Source: Rhexocercosporidium sp. MPI-PUGE-AT-0058 (lineage: Eukaryota; Ascomycota; Leotiomycetes; Helotiales). Taken from it: 64,000 nt of DNA. Below are positions 48,330 to 59,239 of this stretch, piece after piece (within the stretch, counting starts at the first letter, position 1; the number at the start of each line of letters is the position of its first letter). The stretch covers positions 1,116,001-1,180,000 of the forward strand of contig JAGTJL010000021.1 of assembly GCA_020746875.1 (NCBI GenBank). The letters are read 5' to 3'. The notes below the pieces were generated by a model. It did no database searches. It had not been told where the DNA came from and was given only the letters and a program-made list of their open reading frames with translations. The position numbers and the translations under genes were made by a program.

Positions 48330-48829
48330 AAAATAAATAAAAGAATAATATCAGCGGCATAGCATGCTCTTCCAACAGAGAAAATCCAAATTTTGTAGTG
48401 AGGATACCCCAACTTTTAGCGGGATTCCAATCGTGCAAGAAGGAAGGAGCAACCAATTTGGGTAGATGTTGTTATTGATTCAATATTACGTGCAATGCGA
48501 CAGAATGTGAAATTCTATAGGCATTCGTAAGAGCCTCCTTAGACATCATGGAATGTTTTCGCTTTCTGCCAGGTGGAGGCAAGATCCATGAGAGTGGCCG
48601 ATGTCGGACTACTTTACAACGCCTTTCCCTCTCGTAAACGCCGGGCCATTTGATAGTAATACCGCCTGGACTGTGGTGGTTTATAATTCCGTTCCATTCC
48701 CGCCTACATCTTCAAAAGTCGAATTGAAACGTTGTTGTTTAGCTACCTGTGCTGATTGCTGGAAGCGAGGTGTTAAAAGTGATACATAGAATCATAATTT
48801 TTGCAGACTTCGTAGGCGAGGTGCAAACT

Positions 48830-49797
48830 TGCCTAGTACCAACGAGGAGGATTTTCCTTGTATTTTTTCAGGTTGATTGTGACGAGCAGTCAGCTGTTGT
48901 GTTCCCTGGTTTCCCTTTTGGTCGAGCAAATTAGTTGCCTTTTTGTGTCGTGTCACTAGGCCAGTAATGTGGCCGGCCTTTAATTCGATAAATCTCGAGG
49001 CATAAGATGAGAACCAGAATGTCACTGCCAGAATGAAGATGACGGCGAATTCACATAGCAATATTGCAGTCCGCCATGGTGTTGACGCAGACTGGAATTC
49101 GTCCCGCTTCAAACTGTGTGGGAGCCTTCGATGGCTGCCGGCTTTGCTTGTAAACTACCAGGTTGTGCGGAGCCCGTGGGTTTGGACGCGTACGAGAAGG
49201 GCAGGTTGTTCTTCTGGTTACGAGCCTGGCATTGAGCTGCTAGAATACTCGTCGTAGGGAGTCTCTCTCGATCAAAGTAGTGACCTGGACACGCGTTGAT
49301 GACGAATTCGGCACTGGTGAGGGTGACATTGGTGACCATGGTGGCGATGAGGATGTTGATAAGTGGCATGTACTTCGTTGATTCCCGTGCTCGAAATTCC
49401 GAGTCGAATAGCGGGTATAACGATAGGTACGGGGCTCATAGATAGACTTCAGATGCTTTTCTAAGACCTGAACCGGATGCATCAACTCGAACACTGATGA
49501 AGAATCGACGAGTAGAAGGCATTATGGCGCTCCAAAGGCGAAGACACATAAGATTCAAATACAACAGAATGATCGGCAAAGTACTATTCAACGTGGCTTC
49601 GTGGAGTGGATATAAAGAACGAAAAGAGGGGCTGCAATGATCGTTGATTCGAGTGTTACACCCTTGTGCAGGAGCCAAGTATTAGTTATAGGGTCGGGCC
49701 ACTCCTCGTGATTTTTCAGGAAACTGTTGTATGCCCTTGGCTCCGATAATGTTCTCTCAAGTCGTAAATACTCCTTTTGACTCCTTTGTTTGCTCAA
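48830..49797 (-). pseudogene. Possible relic of a membrane protein gene
   Basis: The minus strand shows several adjoining protein-like frames. One (49588-49797) has RLERTLSEPRAYNSFLKNHE. The next has a hydrophobic run (STLPIILLYLNLMCLRLW), followed by a segment with VLEKHLKSIYEPRTYRY. A final frame carries a membrane-like helix (ILLCEFAVIFILAVTFWF). The frames do not join by clear splice sites. I do not recognise a family, and the call is tentative. Confidence 0.3.
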
Positions 49798-51316
49798 CGT
49801 TTCACCTTAATCGCCATCCTTGAATCAAACTCCAGATCAGCCTTCGCCGAGTCTATTTATTAGACTTTCACGAATGCGACTTTTGAAGGGCTAAGAGTAG
49901 GGGCTCTCGCTTGACTTGTTGTGCCAAGGCTGCCACCCCCTTAGTTTGTCCATATTCCTCTTCCTTGATATGCCCAACACTACCAACCTCGACATCGATA
50001 GCCATTTCGTACCCCAAGTCTTTCCCATACCTGCATCAAGTCCGATTCCTGTCTTTCTTCACTTCATCTCATTGGAGACCCGTCTATCGATAATGACGCA
50101 ACCTGCACGAAAGGACCCGTTCGACTTCGTCGGTTGCAGATATCGAGCCAAGTGCGTCATGAAACTCACAGAAGCAGCGTTCCAATCTCAAAAACACGTG
50201 TCTGAGCTTTTCTTGTAACATCTGGGTACAAAAGATGCTCAGAGAACCCCAGAGTCGGTCAAGTTCATGAACCTGTTCCTTCTTTGGAAGCGCAACCGTA
50301 CGGAGCTCCATTTGTTGCCTATATATATTACCTTATGTTGACTGGTTATAGTCGACGGTGGAGACGTCATGTACAAGCAGCCTATCAAATATGCCATCGC
50401 AGAGGTAACATCTACAAGCACCCAAGTACGAGGCGCACCACATAACGCATCGATTACCCCCAGACCACAAATTCTCTTTCCACCAACTCACACATGCGCA
50501 GCTAGGCAAGGTAAGCTCGGGAGTTGTTACGGTGAAGAGCGCCTGGGAGGATGTCGGGCCACTGACAGCGCTACATGCTTGTCTTTGTTCACGAACGCTC
50601 GCTTCCAACTCCGTGTCCCACTGATACTGAGGTAAGTCTTTGTAAATATTCGAATCTCCGCACATGGTTTTATGCTGATTTCCCCAAAATGATTCTTATA
50701 GAGATAGATAACCAACATAGCATTGCCGAAGGAAAACGTCTGAGGCTCGCGTACAATTCAAGCAGGATCTGGATCGAATCCTAAAATCAAGGCTGCAGGA
50801 ATCTTGAAGGCCAGACAACATCGAGCTTGGAGGAATTCGTCGAGGGTGGAAGGCCTGGATGATGAATTCGTTTTTATTTATTCATTGTCTGTCTGTGTCT
50901 TTTAGATGTATGGAGACTATAGCCATGAGATTCTCCTTAAGCCTATCGGGGCCAGTATCACTCGATATATGCACTTAGTAAAGCACTGTTGGTCGCCCTT
51001 ATCTCTACTTACTAAGGAATGTAGTGACGTTCCGCTGGTCGTCCGGAGGCCACTGCCGTGGAGGCCAAGAGGAGAGGGACTGAGTTTAGAGAAAGTATAA
51101 CAGGGAATTCTTTCAACAACAATTGCAAGTGTGATGGTTAGGGGTCGTACAGAACGAATAGATTCTTCAGATGGTCAAGAATATAGCACGAAGACTGCGG
51201 GTTAGACAGAAACTGTACATACCTACAGGTGTGAGAACATGTATCAATGACAATAACACAACAACAACATGGTGATTTACACATTGGCCATCAACTGGCA
51301 TCAAGTCATATGGCTC
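49798..51316. other. Intergenic region with weak frames
   Basis: A plus-strand frame at 49916-50218 has a stretch (HFISLETRLSIM) vaguely like a 2EXR motif, but it is too degraded to call. Nothing else is seen. Confidence 0.4.
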
Positions 51317-52170
51317 TTACTCTGCTTTCCAGCATAGAATCTCCCCAGTCTCGAACACAAACTCGCTTCCTTCCGTTTCATCCCATTCCACCCACGCTTT
51401 ATGCCAGTCATCCATTTCTTCTTTGGTCGCCATTCCATACTGAATAGCAAGTTCCGCTGGCTGGCCAACAGTTCTATGCGTGTGGCTTGGGTTCCACATC
51501 GGGCTCTTCGAGTATACCAGCTTTCCCCCATCTTTTCCGTATCCAGCTTCAGCGGCCCACTCTTCCAATTGATTCCCAGCTTCCGCATTGGCGCCCATCT
51601 TCTTCATCGTAACCACAGCGCGATCCCAATACGCTCTTATACCTGGCAGATCTGGCTTCAGTGACAGGATAGTGGAAGGTGACGAGTCGCGAACTGCGAT
51701 GATTCCTCCGGGCTTGCAGACCCTGTAAAACTCCCTGAGCGCGGTGACGGCGTTTGGAAGGTGGACCAAAACCTGGTGAGCGTGCACAATATCAAAGGTG
51801 TTATCAGAGTACTCGGAGAGATTGGTGGCATCTCCAACAACAAAGGATAGGTTTGGAACCGAAGACGGTGGGAACGCAGCTACAGCTTGTTCGACAACAC
51901 CGGCTGAGTTGTCAAGACCAATAGTTTTGCCCTCCGAAGCGATTTTTGCTAGATCTGCAGTGATGAAACCGGGACCGCAACCTGAAAGAAGATGTCAATG
52001 AACCAATCAAGGTAGATTCCATTATATAGGTACTGACCGACATCGAGGATGTTCGCTCCCTTCTTAACGTGCGAGACAAAGTATTGGCAGGATGTGGCAA
52101 CAGTCCTGTCCCCATAGAGCTTAGTGACCGCGGGATCATCAGCACGGATTTCTTTCTGCTGGTATGCCAT
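51317..52170 (-). CDS. Class I SAM-dependent methyltransferase (UbiE/COQ5-like)
   Basis: Two exons give 265 aa: 52170..52038 and 51981..51317, with the intron falling inside the SAM-binding motif. Motif I is complete once spliced (ANILDVG + CGPGFITADLA). The acidic motif II region is GLDNSAGVVEQAV, motif III is VVGDATNLSEYSDNTFDIV, followed by HQVLVHLPNAVTALREFYRV and CKPGGIIAVRD. The rest (AYWDRAVVTMKKMG to EMDDWHKAWVEWDETEGS) fits small-molecule methyltransferases of fungi. There is no targeting signal. The methyl acceptor cannot be inferred. It lies 1.9 kb before the permease cluster, on the other strand; a role with it is possible but unproven. Confidence 0.9.
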
Positions 52171-54027
52171 ATTCGAGCAGGCTTGGTAGAAATGTGCTAC
52201 AAAGGTCTTATACTCAGAAGACTCGGGGCTTTATGTCGAAGAAACGCAATCCTCAAATCCTGTTCCCCTTTACTACTGCGCTGCGCCTATGTACGCGCCT
52301 GGCGAGCGAGGGAAGAGAAGCATGGCCTTGGTGCCAAGACTGTCTCTCAGTTGGTAGGGTGATGCTGGTGATGCTACTGGTGGACTCGTGTGTTGACGTG
52401 GAGAAAGCAACTGTGTCTGGTGAATCTAATGTCAGCGCTATAGTATTTCTCGCTCTGGGTTTCCAATGGCGTGCCTGCTGTCGCATCGACAATCAATGAT
52501 GCACTGCCAAAGGGACAGGGATGGTTTTTGGTAGAGAGCTTCTAGCTTCTCTCTCAGAGCAGTTTTCTCTGTCCTCATAACGGCACAGCAGACTATCCCC
52601 GGCCCTGGCCGATGACTTCTAGAGGTAGCGGTCCAAGAAAATGGGAATTGCGGCGGCAAGCCCCGTTGGTATCGTTGATGGCATTCCTTCCCGAGAGGCC
52701 GTAAAGTTTTGGTCGTCAGACGAGGCTAAGGTGTGATTGAACCTCAGCCAAAGCCTGTCAGTCGCGGAGGAAGAACCATTGATCCTCGAAAAAGTCGAGA
52801 GCCGAGCTTTGAGTCGTTGAAAAGAGGAAATGGATCCAGAAAGTCGAGCTTGTATGAAACTGGCGGCGTGCCCGAAGCCACTTCCAACCAAAGGAAATGC
52901 TGGTTGGATACGCCTGGAAGCAGCCAGGAGTAAGAATCCAGATTTCCGGGGGAATCCCTCCCACATCGCATCTTCAAGTGTTCTCTACAAACAAGACTCA
53001 GACCACGAACGACAGAAGCCAGAACAGAGCCATCCCTCGTTCATCTTGTCCACTAACCAATAGGCGCCGTTCCAGAAGCTGAGTGGGAAGCGCACAGGCA
53101 GGTACTTCCCGGATCCTGCACATCAGATCCCCATAGTAGTGTAAGAGCGAGAGTAGAAGTTAAGCATTACGATCATGCTGCTTCTGCCATATGGACAGAC
53201 TGCCTTCGTCGAGAAGGCACACTAAGGAGGAGAGAAGAGGGAGAGCAACGCAATTTGGGAGAAGAAAGTGTCCCTCTTTGAAAAAAAATCTAGCCGAGCA
53301 TCACCTAGCAAGAACACCTGAAGTACTGTACGATACATACATACATACATAGCTCATTGACGGACGATGATATAAAAGCAAATGCATTCTTCAGGATCCA
53401 CTACCCCGCTTGACGGTCTCGCTTTAGTTAATCAGAAGTGATGGATTTCCATTTCCCCGCCCTCCGGAAGTGGTGTCGGTTGAGTCTAGGCTGGCTAGGG
53501 AACCCTTACAAATCGACCAATATGGGCGCTTCTTTCTTATGATATGAGTCCACTTCATTCAGTCACTTACTATATCAACAGATATCATGCTCTCGGATGA
53601 CTTCTCATACAGATAATTCCCCATTAATTTCCACTCTACTGTATGTACATTATGTCCTCTCACTTATCTTTTCGTATCTTAAAGTTTGCCGCCACCCCGC
53701 TTTCCCCTACTCCTTGCCCGCTTTCTGGGCACCCGGCCATTTATTTAGGACCCCTTCCCGGCGAACATGGAGCAAAAGTGGGCACCGAAGTGGATATTCA
53801 TGAATCGTATGCGTCTTACAATATCGTGACAAACAAGCGATGGACAAGTCTTCGGGATATCCGAGCTGTTTCCTCGGATCTTCCCTATCGCTGCACACCC
53901 TTATGCTCATCGACATTTGCCCAGAACATAAGGAAACTCAACATACAAGAACCAGAAACGCGTCCAGGCTGAAATTGTTCAGTCTTGAGCTGTGTCAAGC
54001 TTCCACAGCTACCATCAGTTCCGCAAT
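52171..54027. other. Divergent intergenic region, no gene seen
   Basis: Overlapping short frames at 52600-53000 have no domain. An ACAT/ATAC repeat occurs at 53335-53350. The stretch provides upstream sequence for the methyltransferase (left) and the first permease (right). Confidence 0.45.
53335..53350. repeat. (ATAC)n microsatellite
   Basis: Four tandem copies of the tetramer are visible. Confidence 0.85.
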
Positions 54028-55996
54028 ATGGATTCCTCAAACGAGAAGATGGAGAAGACGGACTCGGGCCCCAAAGTCGAGGAGTTCGGCATTGGAGATA
54101 TCTCAAACCTAGACGAAGCTGACATCTTCCTCCGCGACAACAACTTCAGCCCAGACTACATTCAGGAGTTGCTTGCCGATAAGGAGCTCAACAGGCGATT
54201 GGTTCGAAAAATAGACTTGATTTTGTTACCCCTTCTTGCTGGCACCTACGTCCTTCAATACATCGACAAGTCAGCATTGGCATACTCGGCAGTCTTTGAT
54301 ATTCTGACAGACACGAATACTTCGTTATACCAATACAGCTGGCTAGGCAGTATATTCTACTTTGCATACCTGTTCGGTAAATCAATACCACTTCCTGAGT
54401 GGGGAAGAAGCACGCTGATAATTCACTAAAGCCGAGTACCCGTGGTCATATCTAGCGCAGAAGACTTTAAGTACGTAACTTTCTGCCCTTGGAATCTCAG
54501 CGATCTGGGATCAGGATCATTTTCCCTTTGTTGATCCTAATCCTGATCCTAAAAGATTGAAAAACGTATAAGCTAAAGTCTTGACCAGTGGCAAAGGTCG
54601 TCGCTGGATGCATTATATCGTGGGGCAGCATCTTGATGATTACGGCATCGTGCAGCAATTTCACGGGGCTTGCAATATGCCGCTTTCTTTTGGGTGTCTT
54701 TGAAGCACCAATCACACCCTGCTTCATGATGATTGTTGGCATGGTATGTTATGTTTAAAAAATCGGTTATACAGGGCGCTAATCCTCGCAAGTGGTATAC
54801 ACGTCAAGAACAACCATTTCGAGCAGGAGTTTTCTATTGCTGTAATGGTGTTGGCTCCATGGTTGGAGGCGTCCTCACCTACTGCATTGGACAAGTCGAT
54901 TCATTTCCTGTGTGGAAGCTAATCTTCCTCATTTGCGGCTCAGTTACTGTGCTCTGGGGTTGTTTGATACTCTGGCTTCTCCCAGACAACATTATCTCTG
55001 CTAAACGATTTAGTCTCGAGGACAAAGCTGTTCTCATCGGACGTGCCAAACTCGGAAGGACCGGAGTCCTCAACAGAACAATCAAGTGGTACCAAATCAA
55101 AGAAGCACTTCTCGATCCTCAAGTTTTGCTCCTTGCACTTTACATGCTTCTCAACGAAGTCATCAATGGCGGAATTGCGAACTTCGGCAAACTCATTATC
55201 AAGGGGCTTGTAAAAAAGCCACTGCTCACCACCGCTCTTGGTATTCCACAAGGAGCTTTTCAAGTATTTTGGATCCTTGGCGGAACATTTCTTGCATCGC
55301 GGTTCAAAAACATTCGCACGATTGTCATGATGATGTATCTGATGCCGACTATTATCGGTGCTTCTCTGCTCTGGAAAATGGGTCGAGAAACACAGGCCGA
55401 GAAATTAGGGGTTCTATTTGGGTAAGCATTTGCCGACCAATTCTCTCGTCCTCGTAACTAATCTCGGAGTAGCTATTACATCTGTGGTTCCTACGTGACT
55501 GGCCTCGTGCTCGCGCTCCAGATGCCAGCTACAAATCTGGGAGGGTACACAAAACGCACAACTGGTGTCGCAGTTGTGTTTATGACTTACTGTGTGGGGA
55601 ATATCATCGGGCCACACGCATTTCTCGCAAAGGAATCACCGAACTACCCAACAGGATGCAAGGTCATTCTCGCCTGTTCAGTCACTCAAGTAAGTCTTTT
55701 CTCGCTAGAGATCCTCCGTGAGCTAATATCTGGGATCGTATTCTTGTTCTGATCCCATGGAAAACTATACAGACTAAAGTCTTGAATAGGTTGCCATTGC
55801 TCTTGCGTTGAGATTTCTTCTGGTAGCTCGTAATAAAAAGAGAGATGCTGCTGCCCCGGCTGGAACCAACGCTGAGTTCAATGCGGTCGAGGAGTCTGGT
55901 GGTGATCTCACTGACTTCGAAGTATGTTTAACATGGTTGGTTTTGGGTTCAAAGCTAATTGTGTCCTAGAATCAAAACTTTAGATACATCTACTAA
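54028..55996 (+). CDS. MFS permease, Dal5/allantoate type (anion:cation symporter family)
   Basis: Seven exons give 515 aa: 54028..54376, 54432..54470, 54589..54743, 54793..55421, 55473..55689, 55790..55921 and 55970..55996. The cytoplasmic N-terminus of about 65 residues is acidic. The family pattern follows: RKIDLILLPLLAGTYVLQYIDKSALAYSAV (TM1), GSIFYFAYLFAEYPWSYLAQ, CRFLLGVFEAPITPCFM, WYTRQEQPFRAGVFYCCNGV, a charged central loop, then PQGAFQVFWILGG, MATNLGG-like PATNLGGYTKRTTGVAVVF and GNIIGPHAF. The end LTDFENQNFRYIY is typical of the group. It should be a plasma-membrane importer of an organic anion such as allantoate, nicotinate or another carboxylate. Introns 2 and 5 share sequence (see findings). 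Exon 2 is only 39 nt. Confidence 0.92.
54511..54554 (+). repeat. Inverted repeat inside intron 2 of the first permease
   Basis: GGATCAGGATCA on the left and TGATCCTAATCCTGATCC on the right can fold into a hairpin. A shorter GGGATC...GATCCC pair sits in intron 5 of the same gene. Confidence 0.7.
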
Positions 55997-56437
55997 GTGC
56001 CTGGCGATGGGACTGGATGAGGAGCACAGTTCTATTAAACGATGCAAATGATCGACGAACATAATTAGTATTAGAACTTGCGAGCCAGTATTCGGAATGT
56101 GCTATAGTTTTGTATCTTGAACTCTGTGGCACCTACTTCTTTTTTGGTGCGCTCTGATCTCAAGCGGGAAAGCTAGTAGGGACTCTACCCGGCGTCAAAA
56201 CTTTTAATAGTTACATTTGAATTATTAGTATCCACTTATACCTCACTGGTCAACATGAACAAGGCTTGCGTAAGTTGGGTCGAACCGAATGGGACTGTTG
56301 ATTCTCGGCGCTATAGGAATACTCTTCCTATGCAAAAGTCCTGTTCTACAAAACACACATCTTTGCCAATATCTAGAATCCCCACGAAGGGTGATTTTTT
56401 GGGGCCTAAACAGCTACCACATTGTGTCTACGCCTTT
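55997..56437. other. Convergent intergenic region
   Basis: 3' flanks of the first permease and the dehydrogenase pseudogene; no gene seen. Confidence 0.5.
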
Positions 56438-57379
56438 CTAGTACTTCCCAGGATAGAATCCATCGAGGCCAAGCGTTAGTGCTCTCGTGCTTGCAGTTTC
56501 CTTCGCACCTGCCTTCAACTCCTCGACATCCCAGTTCACCCAAACCAATTTCCCCTTCAAGAATCGAGCCTCTTTGCTAGCAGCCCAGACGATGAAATCC
56601 CCCGCAAGGTCAGCTATCATCAGGTCAGCTTCCTCTCTCGTTGTATATGGGTGCTTGAAAGTACCGTCGTCGACGTGCGAGACACTCTCGTAAGGCCCTC
56701 CAGTTGCTTTAGCCGCCATGTCGGTCTCTCTCACTTGTCCAGGATGCACATCCACAACGTGGATTCCAGGAATCTCCCCTTGGGCATATTGCATAACCTT
56801 TGAGCCCGCCAATTTGGTTGCCGCGTAAGACGAGAATCCAAGAAAGGGATCAAGATGTGCAATGCCACTGGAAATATTAACGATCGTTGATTCGGGGGCT
56901 GTTTTGGCAATGAAAGCTGTAGAAACAAAGTATGGCTTAAGAACGTTGATGTCGAAGACAGTCTGCCACTCTTCAACAGTCTCGGTACGTACCAAGTGGC
57001 CGGATGCCATTGTAGGATCCTGCGTTTAAGATGAGAATTTCCAAAGGCATTCCAACTTCAGTGCTTATTTGGGCGAGAGCTCGGTCGACTTGGTCCATTT
57101 TGGAGACATCAGTGCTAACCGTGAAGACCTGTGTCCGGTTTCCAACTTGCTCATAGATCATTTTTGCTGCTTCCACAAGGATATCGGCGCGACGTCCGAG
57201 AATAGCAATAATCGCTGCTCCTGCCTGAGCGACTGACTTCGTAATGGCGAGACCAATCCCGGAGCGACCGCCTGTGATGACAACCGACTTGCCCAACAAG
57301 AAAGCTCTGGACGAGAAGGGGAGATTGCTGGGTATGAGCAACTATGCCAGGTCTTGGTGAAGGAGGAAAATCCTGCCAT
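56438..57379 (-). pseudogene. Short-chain dehydrogenase/reductase with two frameshifts
   Basis: The protein is a classical NAD(P)-dependent oxidoreductase. It starts in one frame (MAGFSSFTKTWHS then YPAISPSRPELS), moves to a second frame for the cofactor part (GKSVVITGGRSGIGLAI, the TGxxxGIG motif, and ILILNAG), and returns to the first frame for the rest (SGHLVRTETVEEWQTVFDI, INV, NISSG, and the catalytic YAATK, then DVHPGQVRETDM). The breaks are near 57300 and 57015. Homologous SDRs run straight through both points, and there is no room for an intron. About 310 aa would be expected if intact. The catalytic residues are all present in one frame or another, so the decay is recent or the sequence has two small errors. 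Its neighbours are Dal5-type permeases and regulators, so it probably modified the imported substrate. Confidence 0.82.
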
Positions 57380-57975
57380 CTCGTCAGGGAGTTCCGGTCA
57401 AAATTTGAGAGTGATTATTGATTGAATCGAGGAATGAGATCGAGCAGCTGTTCTGGAAGCCATGAATAAGGGTGTTTCCTACTCCATATATACCGTAGGG
57501 AAAACCCCCCATGAATATCTCATTGCATCAGATGATTCTTAGCTTAGGGAAGACCAGATAGCCAGAGTTCTGACCTACTTTGTCTGACTGATTAAAAATG
57601 ATTAGGAAAGGGAAAAAAACCGAGGAGCGGGGGAATTCTAGGCCAACTCATATCTGCTGAAACCAAACACTGCCCGAAAGGACTTCCAAAGATGTCACTC
57701 GCAACAAGGAAAGTAAATGACCAGCGTGGTCAGCACTACTGTCGGTCAGCAAGATCAATAATATGTTATTTCTACGGCCCCTGTTGGTTTGTCATTTTGT
57801 TGGCTTTTAGGATGAGTGATCGGCTCCGGTTCCGAAGCAGGACTGCCGATCACGACTTCACAACATAAGTATGACCGAACCCTGCTTCCTGACCGTATCT
57901 CCCAGATTCTGACCCGAAATCCAGATCCCTCAAGAATTTACTGGGCATTTAGTTCGGAGGCGTACATCTGAGGCA
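57380..57975. promoter_or_regulatory. Divergent control region of the dehydrogenase and the bZIP gene
   Basis: A spacer of about 600 nt between two divergent starts. On the minus strand a TATATAT box lies at 57486-57492, about 108 nt upstream of the dehydrogenase start. No gene is seen in it. Confidence 0.5.
57486..57492 (-). promoter_or_regulatory. TATA box upstream of the dehydrogenase
   Basis: GGTATATATGG on the minus strand at a suitable distance from the start codon. Confidence 0.5.
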
Positions 57976-58957
57976 ATGACGGGGAGTGGGTATGGAGACG
58001 ATTGGTCGATGGTGCAGGACACCGCCGCGCGGAGACGAATTCAGAATAGGATCGCGCAGAGAGCACACAGTTCGTTGATCTATCTATCCTTGAATAAGCT
58101 TGTTCGGACATTTTCTCGAGGGCTGAAATATGGGAGGAAATCAAAAGCTTGGAGGGGAGATCAGACAACGCCACGAGACACAGCCGAAGGGAGGAGTTCG
58201 ATCCAACCAACATGTAGTCATGATCGCACGAACAACGCAGAGGATGACACCCCTGCGGGCATAACAACACTCCCATCTGCGATTGACTCTAATCCGATCG
58301 ACTTCCATTTTCTGGATTCATTCTATTACCAACTAACCTCGATACAGGGCGGCTCTTTTGCGGATACACTTCTCAGTATTGGACCCAATCCTGGCTCCAG
58401 GGTCGATTCGGATAGCCAATACCCAGAACCTTTCACGGAACAAGTAGACACGACAAGACAAAAGCTCCACATACAATCTCCACTCACCGACTACTTAATC
58501 GTGGTTCGGGCACTGGGAACACTATCTGCGCTGCTCCTGAATGCTTCCGTCCTACAAATAGACTGTACCGAAATCCGCGGTCGACAAATATACATCCCGC
58601 CGGATATCTCTACTTCCACCACACTTACACCCACATCTTTCCAAACAACTACGCCCCACCTGCCCTACGTAGATCTCATTCCATTTTCCCCCATCAGAAA
58701 CCGATTGTTAGAATCACAAAATTTCATTAATGGGGTGGAGAGCTGGGCTGACGTCACGAGAGATGTCAAAAGTCTGCAGAAATGTCCCGTGGGACAATCA
58801 AGGCTGGGAACTTGGTGAGAGATTTGCGGTCAAGTGGTGGTTCTTGTTGGATGATGGGGTTTTGCGATCGACAAATTTTTGGAGGGGGACAAGAAATGAG
58901 AGGAGCTTGTCGATGGCTGGGATAAGGGAGAATCTTCATGGGGGACTGGAGCTGTGA
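57976..58957 (+). pseudogene. bZIP/DUF3425 transcription factor with a frameshift
   Basis: The N-terminus has the basic region of a fungal bZIP factor (ARRRIQNRIAQRAH). A 51-nt in-frame piece right after it starts with GT and ends with AG and looks like an intron (about 58070-58120), so the mature basic region would continue AH-R-LKYGRKSKAW. A disordered stretch follows, then the DUF3425 C-terminal domain: SPLTDYLIVVRALGTLSALL, LPYVDLIPFSPIRNRLLE and NGVESWADVTRDVK. Here (about 58775-58800) the frame breaks: the expected continuation PWDNQGWELGERFAVKWWFL and DDGVLRSTNFWRGTRNE is in the next frame and ends at 58957. The family normally reads through this point, and no intron fits. It was probably the regulator of the neighbouring genes. 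Confidence 0.75.
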
Positions 58958-59239
58958 AGATAACTTGAACTCCGCATAGGCCTCAAAAATGGGCTCCCTC
59001 TTCTCCTGCAACCTGATGGCCCCAAGCGGCTGGAAGTGTTGCCTGTATTGATCGAACTCGCAAATCTTACCCTCCAGCATTCTATTCCTTGCCCCTGAGA
59101 CAGAGATAGGCCAGGATACTTGCAAATGACATATCGACAGAGGCAAAACCTGAGCAATGAACTCGCAGTCAAGGCATAATCATAATTTCATAGTCCACAT
59201 ATACATCATTCTACAATGCACTAAATCCCAGCGCGTACC

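Noticed and set aside
49916..50218. Frame with a segment resembling the 2EXR motif (ISLETRLSIM)
   Set aside because: The rest of the motif is absent and downstream frames are broken, so the resemblance is too weak.
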